Both the position numbers and the translations under genes were made by a program. 64,000 nucleotides of DNA, taken from Galaxea fascicularis (taxonomy: Eukaryota; Cnidaria; Anthozoa; Scleractinia; Euphylliidae). The notes beneath the pieces are model-generated. The model ran no database searches, had not been told where the DNA came from, and worked only from the letters and a program-made list of their open reading frames with translations. The stretch lies in NCBI GenBank assembly GCA_948470475.1, contig OX419342.1:707701-771700 (forward strand). The letters are read 5' to 3'. Positions 12,301-29,098 of this stretch are shown here, piece after piece (positions within the stretch are counted from its first letter, which is position 1; every line of letters starts with the position of its first letter).

Positions 12301-13298
12301 AGGATTTCACCATTAATCAGTACTGTCCATCCAGATGAGTTTGTTTTTAAAGCATGATGGATTTTTAGCGAAAACTATAGAAAGAAGCCATTTTATTTTC
12401 AAAATGACCGGTCAGACTGGCCAGATTTGACTTTTGGTAAGCAGCCTTAGTTATGGTTCAACCATAACTAAGGGATGATCCCCTTGACCTTTTAACATGT
12501 CGCTAAAACAAATCCGCAAATCAGCCCTTCCTGCCTGAGACTTGCCTCAGACAAATTGGTCAAATTGATGGAGGGTCCATGCAGGCGCGGCACCAGGTTT
12601 TCCCTGAAATCTGCACAGCCAGTGTGACTTTCCAATGCGAACTGTGTTTTGTTTGTTTACAGTTTCTCAGATCAGACGCCAAATTCCACTCAGAATCTGA
12701 AGTTGAATCTCACCTCGCTCTAGCCCTTCGCGGCCTTGAGGCTACTCAGATCCAGGTCCGCGCGCTTCTCAGTCTTGTCAAAGATCAGTCTCAACAAATA
12801 AAAAGACTGGAGAAAATGACGAAGAACTATGCTCCATACATATGGAAAATACCAGACTTCCAAGCTGTGTATGACCGGGCAGTCACGGGGGAACAAGAGA
12901 CTGTTCTGAGTGAACCGTTTTACTTATACAAAAACGGGTACAAATTAAGAATTAAATTGATGCCCAATGGTGGCAATACCTTGCATACAAAAGTAAACAA
13001 AGAGGTTAAGGGAAAGTTTTTATCGGTTTATGTCAAAGTTGTTCCTGGTGAATATGACTCGATATTACCATGGCCTTTGAAGGAGAAGCTGTGCATCACG
13101 TTGATTGATCAACAAGTCTATAACGGAGAGAGAGTAAATATATCCGAACTTATTGATTTTGAGAAAGCAAATTGGTGCCAACCTTTCGAGGAGACCGACG
13201 TTGGTTTAGGGTTTTCAAAATTTGTGCATCAGACCAGTTTGCAAACCCGATCCTACTTGAAAAACAATACGATTTTTATTATGGTTAGCAAGGCTTAG
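9368..13298 (+). CDS. TRAF family protein with RING, zinc fingers and MATH domain (TRAF-B)
   Basis: Seven exons: 9368-9537, 10417-10468, 10991-11089, 11252-11416, 11747-11821, 11937-12014 and 12663-13298. All have consistent phases and GT-AG sites, giving 424 aa. The RING begins at Cys27 (CLICHLTM, CGHRICNIC) and is completed by CPAD in exon 2. TRAF zinc fingers fill exons 3-6. The last exon carries a short coiled coil (LLSLVKDQSQQIKRLEKM) and a complete MATH/TRAF-C domain with the typical YVKVVPGEYDSILPWPL stretch and GLGFSKFV. The family trimerises through this region and links TNF-receptor or TLR-type receptors to ubiquitin-dependent NF-kB/JNK signalling. The specific TRAF subtype cannot be set by eye. 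It is the divergent neighbour and structural paralogue of TRAF-A. A candidate poly(A) signal aataaa lies at 13306. Confidence 0.88.
10730..10832. mobile_element. Nested fold-back element in TRAF-B intron 2
   Basis: The outer arms agtctccttcgcagacgc and gcgtctgcgaaggagact are inverted copies. Between them a second hairpin pairs cgcaatctttcgt with gaggaaagattgcg. It is wholly intronic with no coding role. Confidence 0.8.
11464..11493. repeat. (CAT)n microsatellite
   Basis: A run of about ten CAT units in the intron after TRAF-B exon 4. Confidence 0.95.
12445..12473. repeat. Perfect 29-bp palindrome in the last TRAF-B intron
   Basis: ccttagttatggtt and aaccataactaagg are perfect inverted 14-mers separated by a single C. 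The sequence could be a binding site, the core of a fold-back element or a structured RNA element in the intron. Confidence 0.8.
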
Positions 13299-13305
13299 TG
13301 CACAT

Positions 13306-13311
13306 AATAAA
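13306..13311 (+). terminator. Candidate polyadenylation signal of TRAF-B
   Basis: aataaa only 8 bp after the stop codon. It is close to the stop, so a later signal may be used instead. Confidence 0.35.
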
Positions 13312-13488
13312 ACGCTTTATTTAATAGGGGAGAAATTGTTTTTTCAAAAAATCTTACGATTATAAATCAATGTTGTCATTCCTAGTAGTTGAATTCATTT
13401 GCTTTTTTGTCAAATCTGCTCATGTTCTCGAGCAAATGTTTTGTAACAAGTGCAAGAAAAAAAATGTTTTGTGATAATTACACTACGA

Positions 13489-13677
13489 TTCATCACAATA
13501 CTGCGAGCAGTCCCTCGCCACTTGGTCCGTAGAGCGTTAGGCGAAAATAAATATCGTCGCGAGAAAAAATGGCCGTTCACGCAGCCATTGTTCCTTGCGA
13601 CTGTCTTAATCTTTTTCGCTACTCGCTCGACGAACTAAGCCGCGAAAGAGGGACTGCTCGTAGTCTAGTGATGAATG
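13489..13677. mobile_element. Fold-back MITE, GCAGTCCCTC family, copy 2
   Basis: The left arm attcatcacaatactgcgag and cagtccctc match the reverse complement of the right arm (gagggactgctcgtagtcta then gtgatgaat). The inner end agcagtccctctttc is shared with the 5.4-kb element, so both belong to one family. Confidence 0.8.
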
Positions 13678-14679
13678 AACTGTTTCGACAGTTTTAGGAC
13701 TCGTCGATGAAAGTTGCTATATTCATCAATTGTCCACAAATTGACTGGGAATTTCATTTTGTATCGGCCGATGGTAGCGATTTCCTATTCTCAACAAAAA
13801 TCTGAAAAAGGTTCTTTTGCAACAAATGTTTTGTAACTTTTTAAAATTCCCTTTACTGGTTTGGAACGTTTACCAAGTGACGAGAAATTTTGTCTTGCTC
13901 AACTTTATTTCACATCAGCACTTCACTCTGATATCCTTCATCCTTTTTAATAATTCACGCTACTCACTACTGGGCCATATTTTCACAACTGTTTACAGGA
14001 AGCGTTTTTTCGCGCGCTCTGATTGGCTACTCAAACTCGGGATTGGTGGATATTTACCTTGCCCTCGGTGAATAATTGTTAACTATATGTACAACTGTAA
14101 TTTGCCGTGATTTTATTCAAATTAACACGGCGTATGCATTCAATCAGATATGGGTTGGCATATGTCAAAGACGCAAAAGAAGTATGCTTACATTTGCAAG
14201 AATATTTGACGTATTTAAAAAGTAATTTCTCACGTATGTAATCGGAATGGTGAAAGTATACCTGGAAATACGTCTTAAAATTTTTCGATCAATTTTCACG
14301 AATACAAATATGAGAATAACTGTAATAATTAGTCATGAAGTCTTTAAGTTGGCGCCGACAAGTTTTTGACATGATGTGAAGAAAATGAAAAGGAAGGTTG
14401 GTTATATAATATCTTACCATAACGGTTTCCACCGAATGTAAAAGCCTGACTTAAATAGAATTTCTTAACAATAAATTCAGGGTCTTTCAATTGGGCTGAC
14501 ATCAGTTCCGTTTTAATTATTCCACTTTGTAGTTTTTTTCTTATTTTTCCATTGCATGGGAGCTATTCGATACGGATGAAATGTTTTTTTTTTTACACTG
14601 AAGAGGCTCTGTGATACAGCCTCGGGTTACATAAACAGTGCTGGACATAAATAAATTAAGATGACTCTGAAAGGCCTCT
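13678..14679. other. Intergenic DNA between the TRAF-B and PCNX4 3' ends
   Basis: No coding exon is supported. It contains a repeat-like stretch near 13990-14070 (gcgcgctctgattggc, ggtggatatttacc) resembling a block near 19.3-19.6 kb. The rest is AT-rich DNA that should hold the 3' UTRs of the two convergent genes. Confidence 0.5.
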
Positions 14680-21040
<6,361 letters not shown>

Positions 21041-24000
21041 CACATTCAGCTGAAAGACCTCGAGGTGATGAATGTGCTGCGATGGGTGAAATGTCAAAAA
21101 GAAGACCGAAGATCTCGCTGCGCGAGCTTTTTCGTGATCGAGAAGTTTTCTACATCGACGTGTCTAATCCTTATTTGATGAATTCGCTTTGGGAGAAAAA
21201 CTGTATTTAAGTTGTAGCCTATGTCCCCCAAGCAATTAAGATTTGCCTTTGTGTCTTACATGTAAGTCGTTCGCATAAAGCAGCGCAAACCGCAAGCCTT
21301 CCATCAAGTCTGCTCAGATCACATTTTTTTAAACCTGATACTAGAAACGCAACGGAATAACTTTCGTGCAGGAAATCAGCCCATGGTGATCGAAACGTTC
21401 AAAATATTCGGTACGTCTTTGAAATTACTATTATTCCAAAGGGCCTTCGCAGATTACGCTGCATTTCTGCATTATTTCCTTCACAAAAGTAAGTTGATAT
21501 TGACGTCAAGGCAACCGAGGACATCTGATTGGTTAATAATCAAATTCACTCGACTGAGGACCTCAGTGGGGAAGGCTGCGAACACAGGCTTACCAAGCGC
21601 TTTCGAACAGAAAAGAAGGAAATCAGACAGAATCAACGAAGAGCAACTGAACGCTTCGTTTCCACGCTCTTCCAAAAAGGAAACGGACACAAAAGAGAGT
21701 GACAATTTCAAAAAGTTAAGCTAAATTGCTCAAAATTTTGCCATTTCAGTCTGATAAAATAATAATAATAATAATAATGATAATGTCTCAAATCGTTCTA
21801 GCCGAACACAAGTGTTATACTAATTGGAGAGACTGTAAATCAAATAAAACTCAAAATCAAATCACATCAAATTGAATACTGGTTTTTGAGGAGAGGGGAA
21901 AACAGGAGTACCCGGAGAGCTTTTCCTTCTGCTCATTGGTCAAAAGATGTGTGACCAACCTTAACATTCCTCTACAGGAAGGAGAACCTTTGTGGACATT
22001 TTTGTCACTCACACAGCCATTTTTTCATTTCATGTAGGAAGTGAAGTACAGTAAAGGCAATGATCAAAGAAAAATAAAACCTTCAATAATTATTATTGAC
22101 AAACTTTTATGCCAAGTAAAAAAAAGATTTAATGAAAGAGCACCAATATCCAAAAATAATAAAACATAAAGTCTGTTGCTTTAACCACAACAAAAACAAA
22201 AAGCACTAATAACTGTGTACCTTTAAAAAATGACACAGAGTCAGGATACAAACCAATACATAAAAGTAACGTTTTAAGCATGGGTGCTATTCCTGTTGCA
22301 AACTAAAATTTAATAGTTTTTTACTTTTTCATATAACTTATTAACTTTAACTCTGACTTCAAAGTTATTGCAATATTACCTCCACCTTCACTCCCTTACT
22401 TTATGTACAAGTACAAACTTTTAGGCAGAATCAGACTATTAGGAATTCCCATGCTACATGACCTCTTAAGGGTGACAAGTCATCTATCAAAAAATATACA
22501 TTTTACAAGTTTCACACAGTCTTATGTTCGAATGCAAAGCTATCATAATGTATTGATTGGGTTTTGAGGGCTAAAAAATGCCTCAGGCTTCACCCTGCTA
22601 AAAAAAAAAAATTGGTTATCTTGTCATCTTATTGACTGAATCAAACAATCTTTTCCTGCCTCAAATAGCATTTCAAGCTAATTTGCAGTGCGAATGTTGT
22701 TGTATATTTACTTTGAGTGTGTTTTTAATAAAGTTTTGTTGTTGTATTTAGTATTTGCCCCTCATTTGAGTATAGTGACTATCCCCTTGAATTTTAAACA
22801 ACCCACAATTATATTCAAGGCTGTGTTCTAAGAAGAGTCATTGGGTGCCCAAACTCTGAACCCTTGAAATCCAGGGCACCCAGCATATAAATTTGGTGCA
22901 AAAACAAAGATTCCTAGTGACCCAAAGGCAAAAGTAAGTCGTCAAGGGTGACTGGGCACCGCTTGAGCTCAGCCCTGAAGAAGTGAATTCCACCCCCTTG
23001 GTGTCCCTGCTCAGCTTCTGTCATTTCAGTTTTATCAAGATGATCTAAGGTAAAACCTTTTAAAAAAGTGGATGGTCTGCGAAGAGGCCATCCATTGAAG
23101 ACAAATGCTCAGTTTTATCAAATGACATCCTTGATCAAAGGTAGTTACAGTCCATGGCTAGTGTTTTGATTAATAACCCTTTGTCCGTGTGAGCCAAAGA
23201 ATTTCTGGTTGGTCAAAATGCTGTTCTTCTATACAATTTGTCAAATATCCAGTCAGAATTTCTAGGCAAGATCTCTGGCTCCCTGCCCTTAATGACAGCC
23301 TTGCATGAACGACATTACTTCAAACCAAGGCCTGTCTGAATTTAGGCTCTTTCAAAAGTGAAACAAAACATAAACAACATTTTTTTTGTAATGCCACGGG
23401 TGGTTCATCCACCCTTAAAGATTTCTGAAGTTATGAAACACACATGAATAAAAATATTATATTGCTTATATGGCTGCAGTTAATTAGGATGTAAATTATC
23501 AATATTAGCAAGTGCTGTACAAGTGATTATATGTATATACAGTCTGGAAAACAAACAAAAATCTAAGCCTATGTGAAACCCAAACAATTATTATGTCAAC
23601 ACTCAAAACTTACCAAAAACTGTTGAAGTACAAGATGTTACTATCCCCTACATCAAGCTTTGAGTGGAGTAAGGAAATGAATTTTAAGTAAAAACAAGAC
23701 ACTAAAATACCTATTGCAGTGACCTGGTCTAAGTTGCTCCCAAGTGATCAATTTAAGGTGGCTAAAACCAGTTACCAGCACCTTTACATTAATACACAAT
23801 AAATATTATTGATAATAAGCATGTTAAGGTACTGCCTTTTGCAAATTAAGTTAAAATAGATTTTGTTAACCAAACCAGAGCCACCTTACATATTGGCTCT
23901 GAATCCCTTCCCATGAATTATGGACATCAACAAGCTAATCAGCCTTCAATAATAAGAAAATATCCAAACGCAGGGGTATTTCTAACCAGTTATACTGTTG

Positions 24001-24374
24001 CTATGGTAACCTAGTATCAAGAAAATTGCCTCATTTGCTTGTGACTATTGCTTATCCACTGATAAAGAGTGGAAGCATTGCTCCATCAAAGTATGTGCGT
24101 GAAAAATTATTGGAAACTGGTGCCAGTCAGCTCGAAGTACTCTTTTTGTATAAATCTAACCTCACAAATTTTGAGTTAAAGTGAACTGGAGTTAAGTTTT
24201 TATATACAAGTCTGGGCCACAATTATATGAACTAGCAGCTATTCTGGTGTTACAGCATAGTTCTACCCCCAAACTATGGTATGGCCAAAGTCCTTATAAA
24301 TAGAAGGAATACTAAAGAACAATGTACAACTGTACGCTTGCTCTTCACATTTAATTATAATAAAGTAAAGTAAT
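21041..24374. other. Intergenic DNA between PCNX4 and the FAM177 gene
   Basis: It contains the presumed PCNX4 promoter and 5' UTR at its left end and the 3' UTR of the FAM177 gene at its right end. The 113-codon plus-strand frame at 21383-21724 matches nothing I recognise and has no convincing context. A short (AAT)n run is at 21761-21776. The rest is AT-rich with no supported gene. Confidence 0.5.
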
Positions 24375-24887
24375 TCAAAGTTTGTCTTCAAGTGCATCTG
24401 CGCTGTGATCTTGCACCTTGCCATTCATTAGTTCCTGACTTAACTGAAGATTTAAGTCAGCGCCACCTTCAAGTGAAGCTAATCTTTCAGCTGCCATGCG
24501 TTCAACATATTCTCTTTCTCTTTTTTCAGTTTCTTCCTCTTCTCTTTCCTGAAAACAAACAAACAATGTCATGGAGAGAAGAAAGCACTTTTAATTTACA
24601 AGTGACTGGCTTGCAGTGTAATGAATTTGGTTTATCCAGTTATATTTTTAACTAGGATTTTGATTTTGGTATTATCAACAGAGTTGATAAATGTAATTTG
24701 ACCACCGTACAGGGATTCTAAAAGCTGACGTTTCGAGCGCTAGCCCTTCATCAGAGCGAATTGTGGATTCGCTCTGACAAAGGGCTAGTGCTCGAAACGT
24801 CAGCTTTTAGAATCTCTGTACGATGGTCAATTTACATTTATCAACTCTGTTGATAATACCAAAATCAAAATCTTTGTGTACTACTTC

Positions 24888-24923
<36 letters not shown>

Positions 24924-27389
24924 CCCCCTTTATATATTTTTAACTGTTTTGTTTTGATAAATCCAAGATTAAAATTGCAGTGAAATGAAAATAAAATTAA
25001 AATTGCTAAAAAATTTCCAGAGCTAAAAGTACATTTGAATGATAATAGGTGCTACAATAAGCAAGAGCAGTGGGGTATCTAGTATCTAGTGACTTTTATT
25101 TGTCAAATTGTCTTGCTCACCTGTTCCTTCAGTCTGTAAAATTCATCTATGACATACTGATATCTTGGAGTAGTAATACCAAAGAAAGCTGCTAATTTCT
25201 CACCCAGGTACTCTGCCACTAGAAAAAAAATTATTTACCAATTAAGCAATCACAGAAATATTTAAACTATCCCGTAACAATTTCTTCTACCCAGAAGGAA
25301 ATAACAAAACGGATGAAAATGAACCCTCTTCCTCAACTCATGGTAATTTAATGTTAAACGAGGGATCCACCGATCAATGAAAAGTTGTTGACTAACTCTA
25401 ACCCTTGGCTTGGCATTAATTTTAACACTGCAAATGCAGAAGCAGCAATACCTTTCAGTGCTCCAGTTGAAACAGCAACAATGTAATACCAGAGCCACAA
25501 AGGCCAGGTTAGGTCTGACTAAAAGTTGATGACATAAAGAAAGTTAATTAAATAACAATAAACAATCAGTGAAGAAACACTGTAGCTAACAAAAGCAATA
25601 TATTGACCTAGTGGATGGTGTGAAACTCCTGGACATAGTCAAATTTGGTATTGTGAATCTTCTTTGCTGGTATTACAATTTTTTATTACTACTCTTGAAG
25701 GTTTAATTAATGACCTGTGCAACCTCTAAAAGCTACTGAAAAGCAACCCACATTCACTAGACTATTCTGGCTGATGATGATGAGCGAAATTTGGGCATAA
25801 TTTAACATGCATTTTGTCCAAATTCTAATAATTTCCCAAGCCTTTAGGCTCGAGAAATTATTAGGATTTGGACAAAACACAAGTGAAATTATTTGCTTAT
25901 TTCACGAGTATACAATTTGATTACCTTTTAATATCATGGGGGACAAATTACACTTTTAATCATGGGTTTTTGACTTGTTTATTGTATCGAGAACTCCGTG
26001 CATTGAAATGTTTTAAAGCATACTTTTGGCTTAAGTTCACAATTTGTTTAATTTTTCGACAAAAAGCCCTTTGAAATTCTTCTTGTTGTTTACAAAATGT
26101 TTCAAAGTTGAGTCAACTGTCAAATCTTCGTTACATGATTCGCTATAATTCATCATGAATGAACTGAAAACGGCACCTGTGTAAAATGCGCCTAAAATCC
26201 ACTGGCGGCCATTTGTGCATTTGTCTTTGTGTTAACATGTTTTGAAGTATAAACTGTTGCTAAAGTTAATTATATGGCCAAAGCAAACTGGGCTAGATGA
26301 AATTCAAGCGAAAATGTACAAAGTTAAAACTTCAAGAACTCGAACCTGGAGCGCCATATTGGCACAAAATGTTGCCATGGCAATTTTGTAATTTCACTTG
26401 TGAAATTATAAATTAACCCTGAAATTTTGCACCAAAATTAAGGAGTAATTTGTCACCCATTATATAGGGTTAATATTAACAAAATGAAAAGATGATTGTC
26501 CAAATTGTTAATAGTCAATGACGTTGCAAGGTCTAAGTCAATATTTACAAATAAAAAATAACAGCTTTGTTAATTATTAACAAAGCTGCTAAATACAGTT
26601 AAATTGAAAAAAGCTTTTGCATCTAATTAAAGAAGGTCTTAATATATGCAACAAAAAGGAAAGCTCTTAGGCAATTAAGATGAAACATAACCTATGATCT
26701 GAGGCTGTGGAAATTTCATGTAAAGCAATAATCCTTAGATTAAGCAGTACAAGAGACTGTTATCAAAACACTGTGTCTCATTTGCAGTCAGTGATACTTT
26801 ATCAATACGCTGTCCTTTTCATGACTGATATTGGCTACTCTGTATATCTTGTCTGGGATTTGTTATATGTCTTGTTAATTCAGCTATAAACATCAATTAT
26901 TTAACTAAAACATTCATGATAAGGACTAAAAGTGTACTGCTTGCCGAAAGAAACCTTATCTAGCTTAACCCAGCACTTTGAACTTGTTATCAGTACATCA
27001 AAGTACTGATGACGGAATTTAAACTTCAAGGTTGACGAGCTTGTATTTACCGGATCAATGTCAGCCCCTTTTTTCTTCCTACAGCTCTTTCTTTCGTCGT
27101 CTGAACTGCTGTCTGATGATTCCTCTAGCGGCTGGCTTCGTTTTTTCTTTTTTCGGTATTTTTTCTTACGCTTGTCGTCCGAAAGGTCACGATCAGGATC
27201 TTCCTCTCCTTCATCGTCACCATCTCCATCTAAGTTTATCGTCTCAAATTCGTTTTTAGTCCCTACGAAGTTCACTTGCGGCAAACCAGCAACTCCTAAA
27301 TCGACGTTATTTGCGTCTTCGTCGTCAGTATCATCCTGTTTTTCGCCAGCAAATGCTGTTTGCTCGGTTGTTACATTGCTTACCTCCAT
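24375..27389 (-). CDS. FAM177 family protein
   Basis: Four exons on the minus strand: 27389-27051, 25518-25452, 25218-25121 and 24548-24375, with phases consistent, giving 225 aa. The family signature is clear: LTWPLWLWYYIVAVS in exon 2, then YLGEKLAAFFGITTPRYQYV and IDEFYRLKEQ in exon 3, matching the TWxxxLWFYM and LGEKxAxxxGIxTPKYQYAIDEYYR blocks of FAM177A1. The C-terminal exon opens with an acidic/charged helix (EREEEETEKREREYVERM). Exon 1 contains NNVDLGVAGLP, recalling ENVELGVIG in the vertebrate protein, followed by a long acidic then Lys-rich stretch that is larger than usual. FAM177 proteins are small and reported at the Golgi; the function here is unknown. Confidence 0.87.
24656..24871. 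mobile_element. Long fold-back MITE in the last FAM177 intron
   Basis: Two arms of about 104 bp are near-perfect inverted copies: gattttgattttggtattat at the left against ataataccaaaatcaaaatc at the right, through tcaacagagttgataaatgt and aaagctgacgtttcgagc, meeting at an 8-bp centre near 24760. Arms containing cgaaacgtcagcttttagaa are, as I recall, abundant in anthozoan genomes. No coding capacity. Confidence 0.9.
25812..25876. repeat. Hairpin with TTTTGTCCAAAT arms
   Basis: ttttgtccaaattctaataa and its inverted copy ttattaggatttggacaaaa flank a 20-30 bp centre. It lies in the first FAM177 intron. A related caagtgaaatta/taatttcacttgtg pairing at about 25878 and 26392 suggests it is one end of a larger element. 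Confidence 0.7.
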
Positions 27390-29098
27390 GTTGTGACTGT
27401 TGTGACTGGGTTTCAGAAAACTGTGACGCATGCGCGAAAGAAATTTAGTGATCGCGGGCTCGTCCTTGTGCCCACCCTCCCCTACGTACGCAGTTTTGTT
27501 GGACTTTTTACCTGTGCGTATACCTATGCTAGAGGAACGACAATACACGACATTTCAGGTGAAAGTAAGAATATTTTGGTCTTATATTCGCAAACATCCC
27601 TGAACATTCATCGCAGCACGTTACCACAATATGAACCTTTTCACACAAACAGTCGCACGGCTTATGTGGGTACCCTGTAGTTTACTGGCCTTGAGCGTTG
27701 CCGGTGCCAAAAGGAAACTTGCGGATCTTCTCTTGTTTTTACTCATTACTAAAATGGTCAAAAGCGTCACAACAAACGCGATGTTTCACGTGCACTGTGC
27801 AGACAGGAATTTGCCAGGATCAAAGAATGACTCGATCCGTGTATGAATGACCAAATGCAAAACGAATAATTTGAAGCTGCTTAATAATGACCATCATTAT
27901 ATAAAAGTGTGGAGGGTTGGACCTCGGGGCTGAGCCTGCCCGTATAAAACTTTGTTGTTTACTCTCCTGGGCATGTAAGAAAAAAGACAACATGGGCTGA
28001 CGCAACCATAACCTCAATAGACCACAAGGATTCATCCCAGGATTTGCAGGCAATCTTTCGTCAAACGTGACCGAAGCAATTTCACACGAAACAGCGTGTA
28101 ATTTATGACGTTTTATTTCGTTATCGTGCATTTCATATAAAAGATATGTTCCTTCGGATAGAAAATAAACAATTCACCTAACTTGAAAAATTAACTGCAA
28201 CAAACAACTTATTTCAAACTGAACATTTGTCATTACACATTAATTCATTATACATAATTTAGTTTTGTAGTTCCTTCTCGGTTGCGTATCGTTCCATTTT
28301 ACGACTCACAACAACTAGCATTTACAATTATTTAATGCCTCATCCGGCACTTCAAGCAAGATAAATAATTCCTGCGGGATATTAATTTCTCCACGATTAA
28401 ATAATATATAATTTAACTGTTTTTTTTTTTACGATACGAAACGTTTGTCTGGATTAATATCCATAACTTCTAGCGTGAAAAAAGGTTCTCGTATGCCATT
28501 TATAAAGTGAGGCTGCTTACAGACTATAATGCATAACACGTAAATACTGATTCTTCTCCCTTTCACAACTTCACTTAATTTTCCTGATATAGACGGAGTT
28601 CAGCGTCATTTACAAGGCTTCAAAAGTCGTTGTCTTAACTCTCTACGTAAATTTTCGGCAGTCTTCCGCGTGAAAGTTTTCAGTTGCGTGTAGAAAGGAA
28701 TTCTAGTCTGCTCTTTATTTTGGCTTCACCTTGATCTGTTATCCAACTCTACCTGACTTCCTGGTAAGCATTTGCCCATACTTAACGTTCGCAACAGGAA
28801 TTTGCTTTAAATTTTGATGTACTCATTTCGTTCACTACACTCAACTGAAAACCCCTCTAGAAAGCAAACTACTCAGTCCTTACAGTTTTCTCAGGCACTA
28901 ATCTTCACTCCACACACCCCTCCCTTTCAATTCATCTCTCCATCCTGGAGGGAGAAAGAACCAAGGAACTTGTCTATTCCTCTTCCGCAAGGTCAAAACA
29001 AGACCAACAGACAAACAAGCAATCGAACGATAAATGAATGACTGCAGAAGGCCCAGTCAGGATATTTAGTAATGTCTTACTCTGGTGCTATTTAGTAC
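27390..29098. other. Intergenic DNA between FAM177 and the EGF-repeat receptor gene
   Basis: No coding exon is supported. The left end should hold the FAM177 promoter and the right end the 3' UTR of the EGF-repeat gene. On the minus strand a candidate poly(A) signal AATAAA (plus-strand tttatt at 28714) lies about 380 bp beyond that gene's stop codon. Confidence 0.45.
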
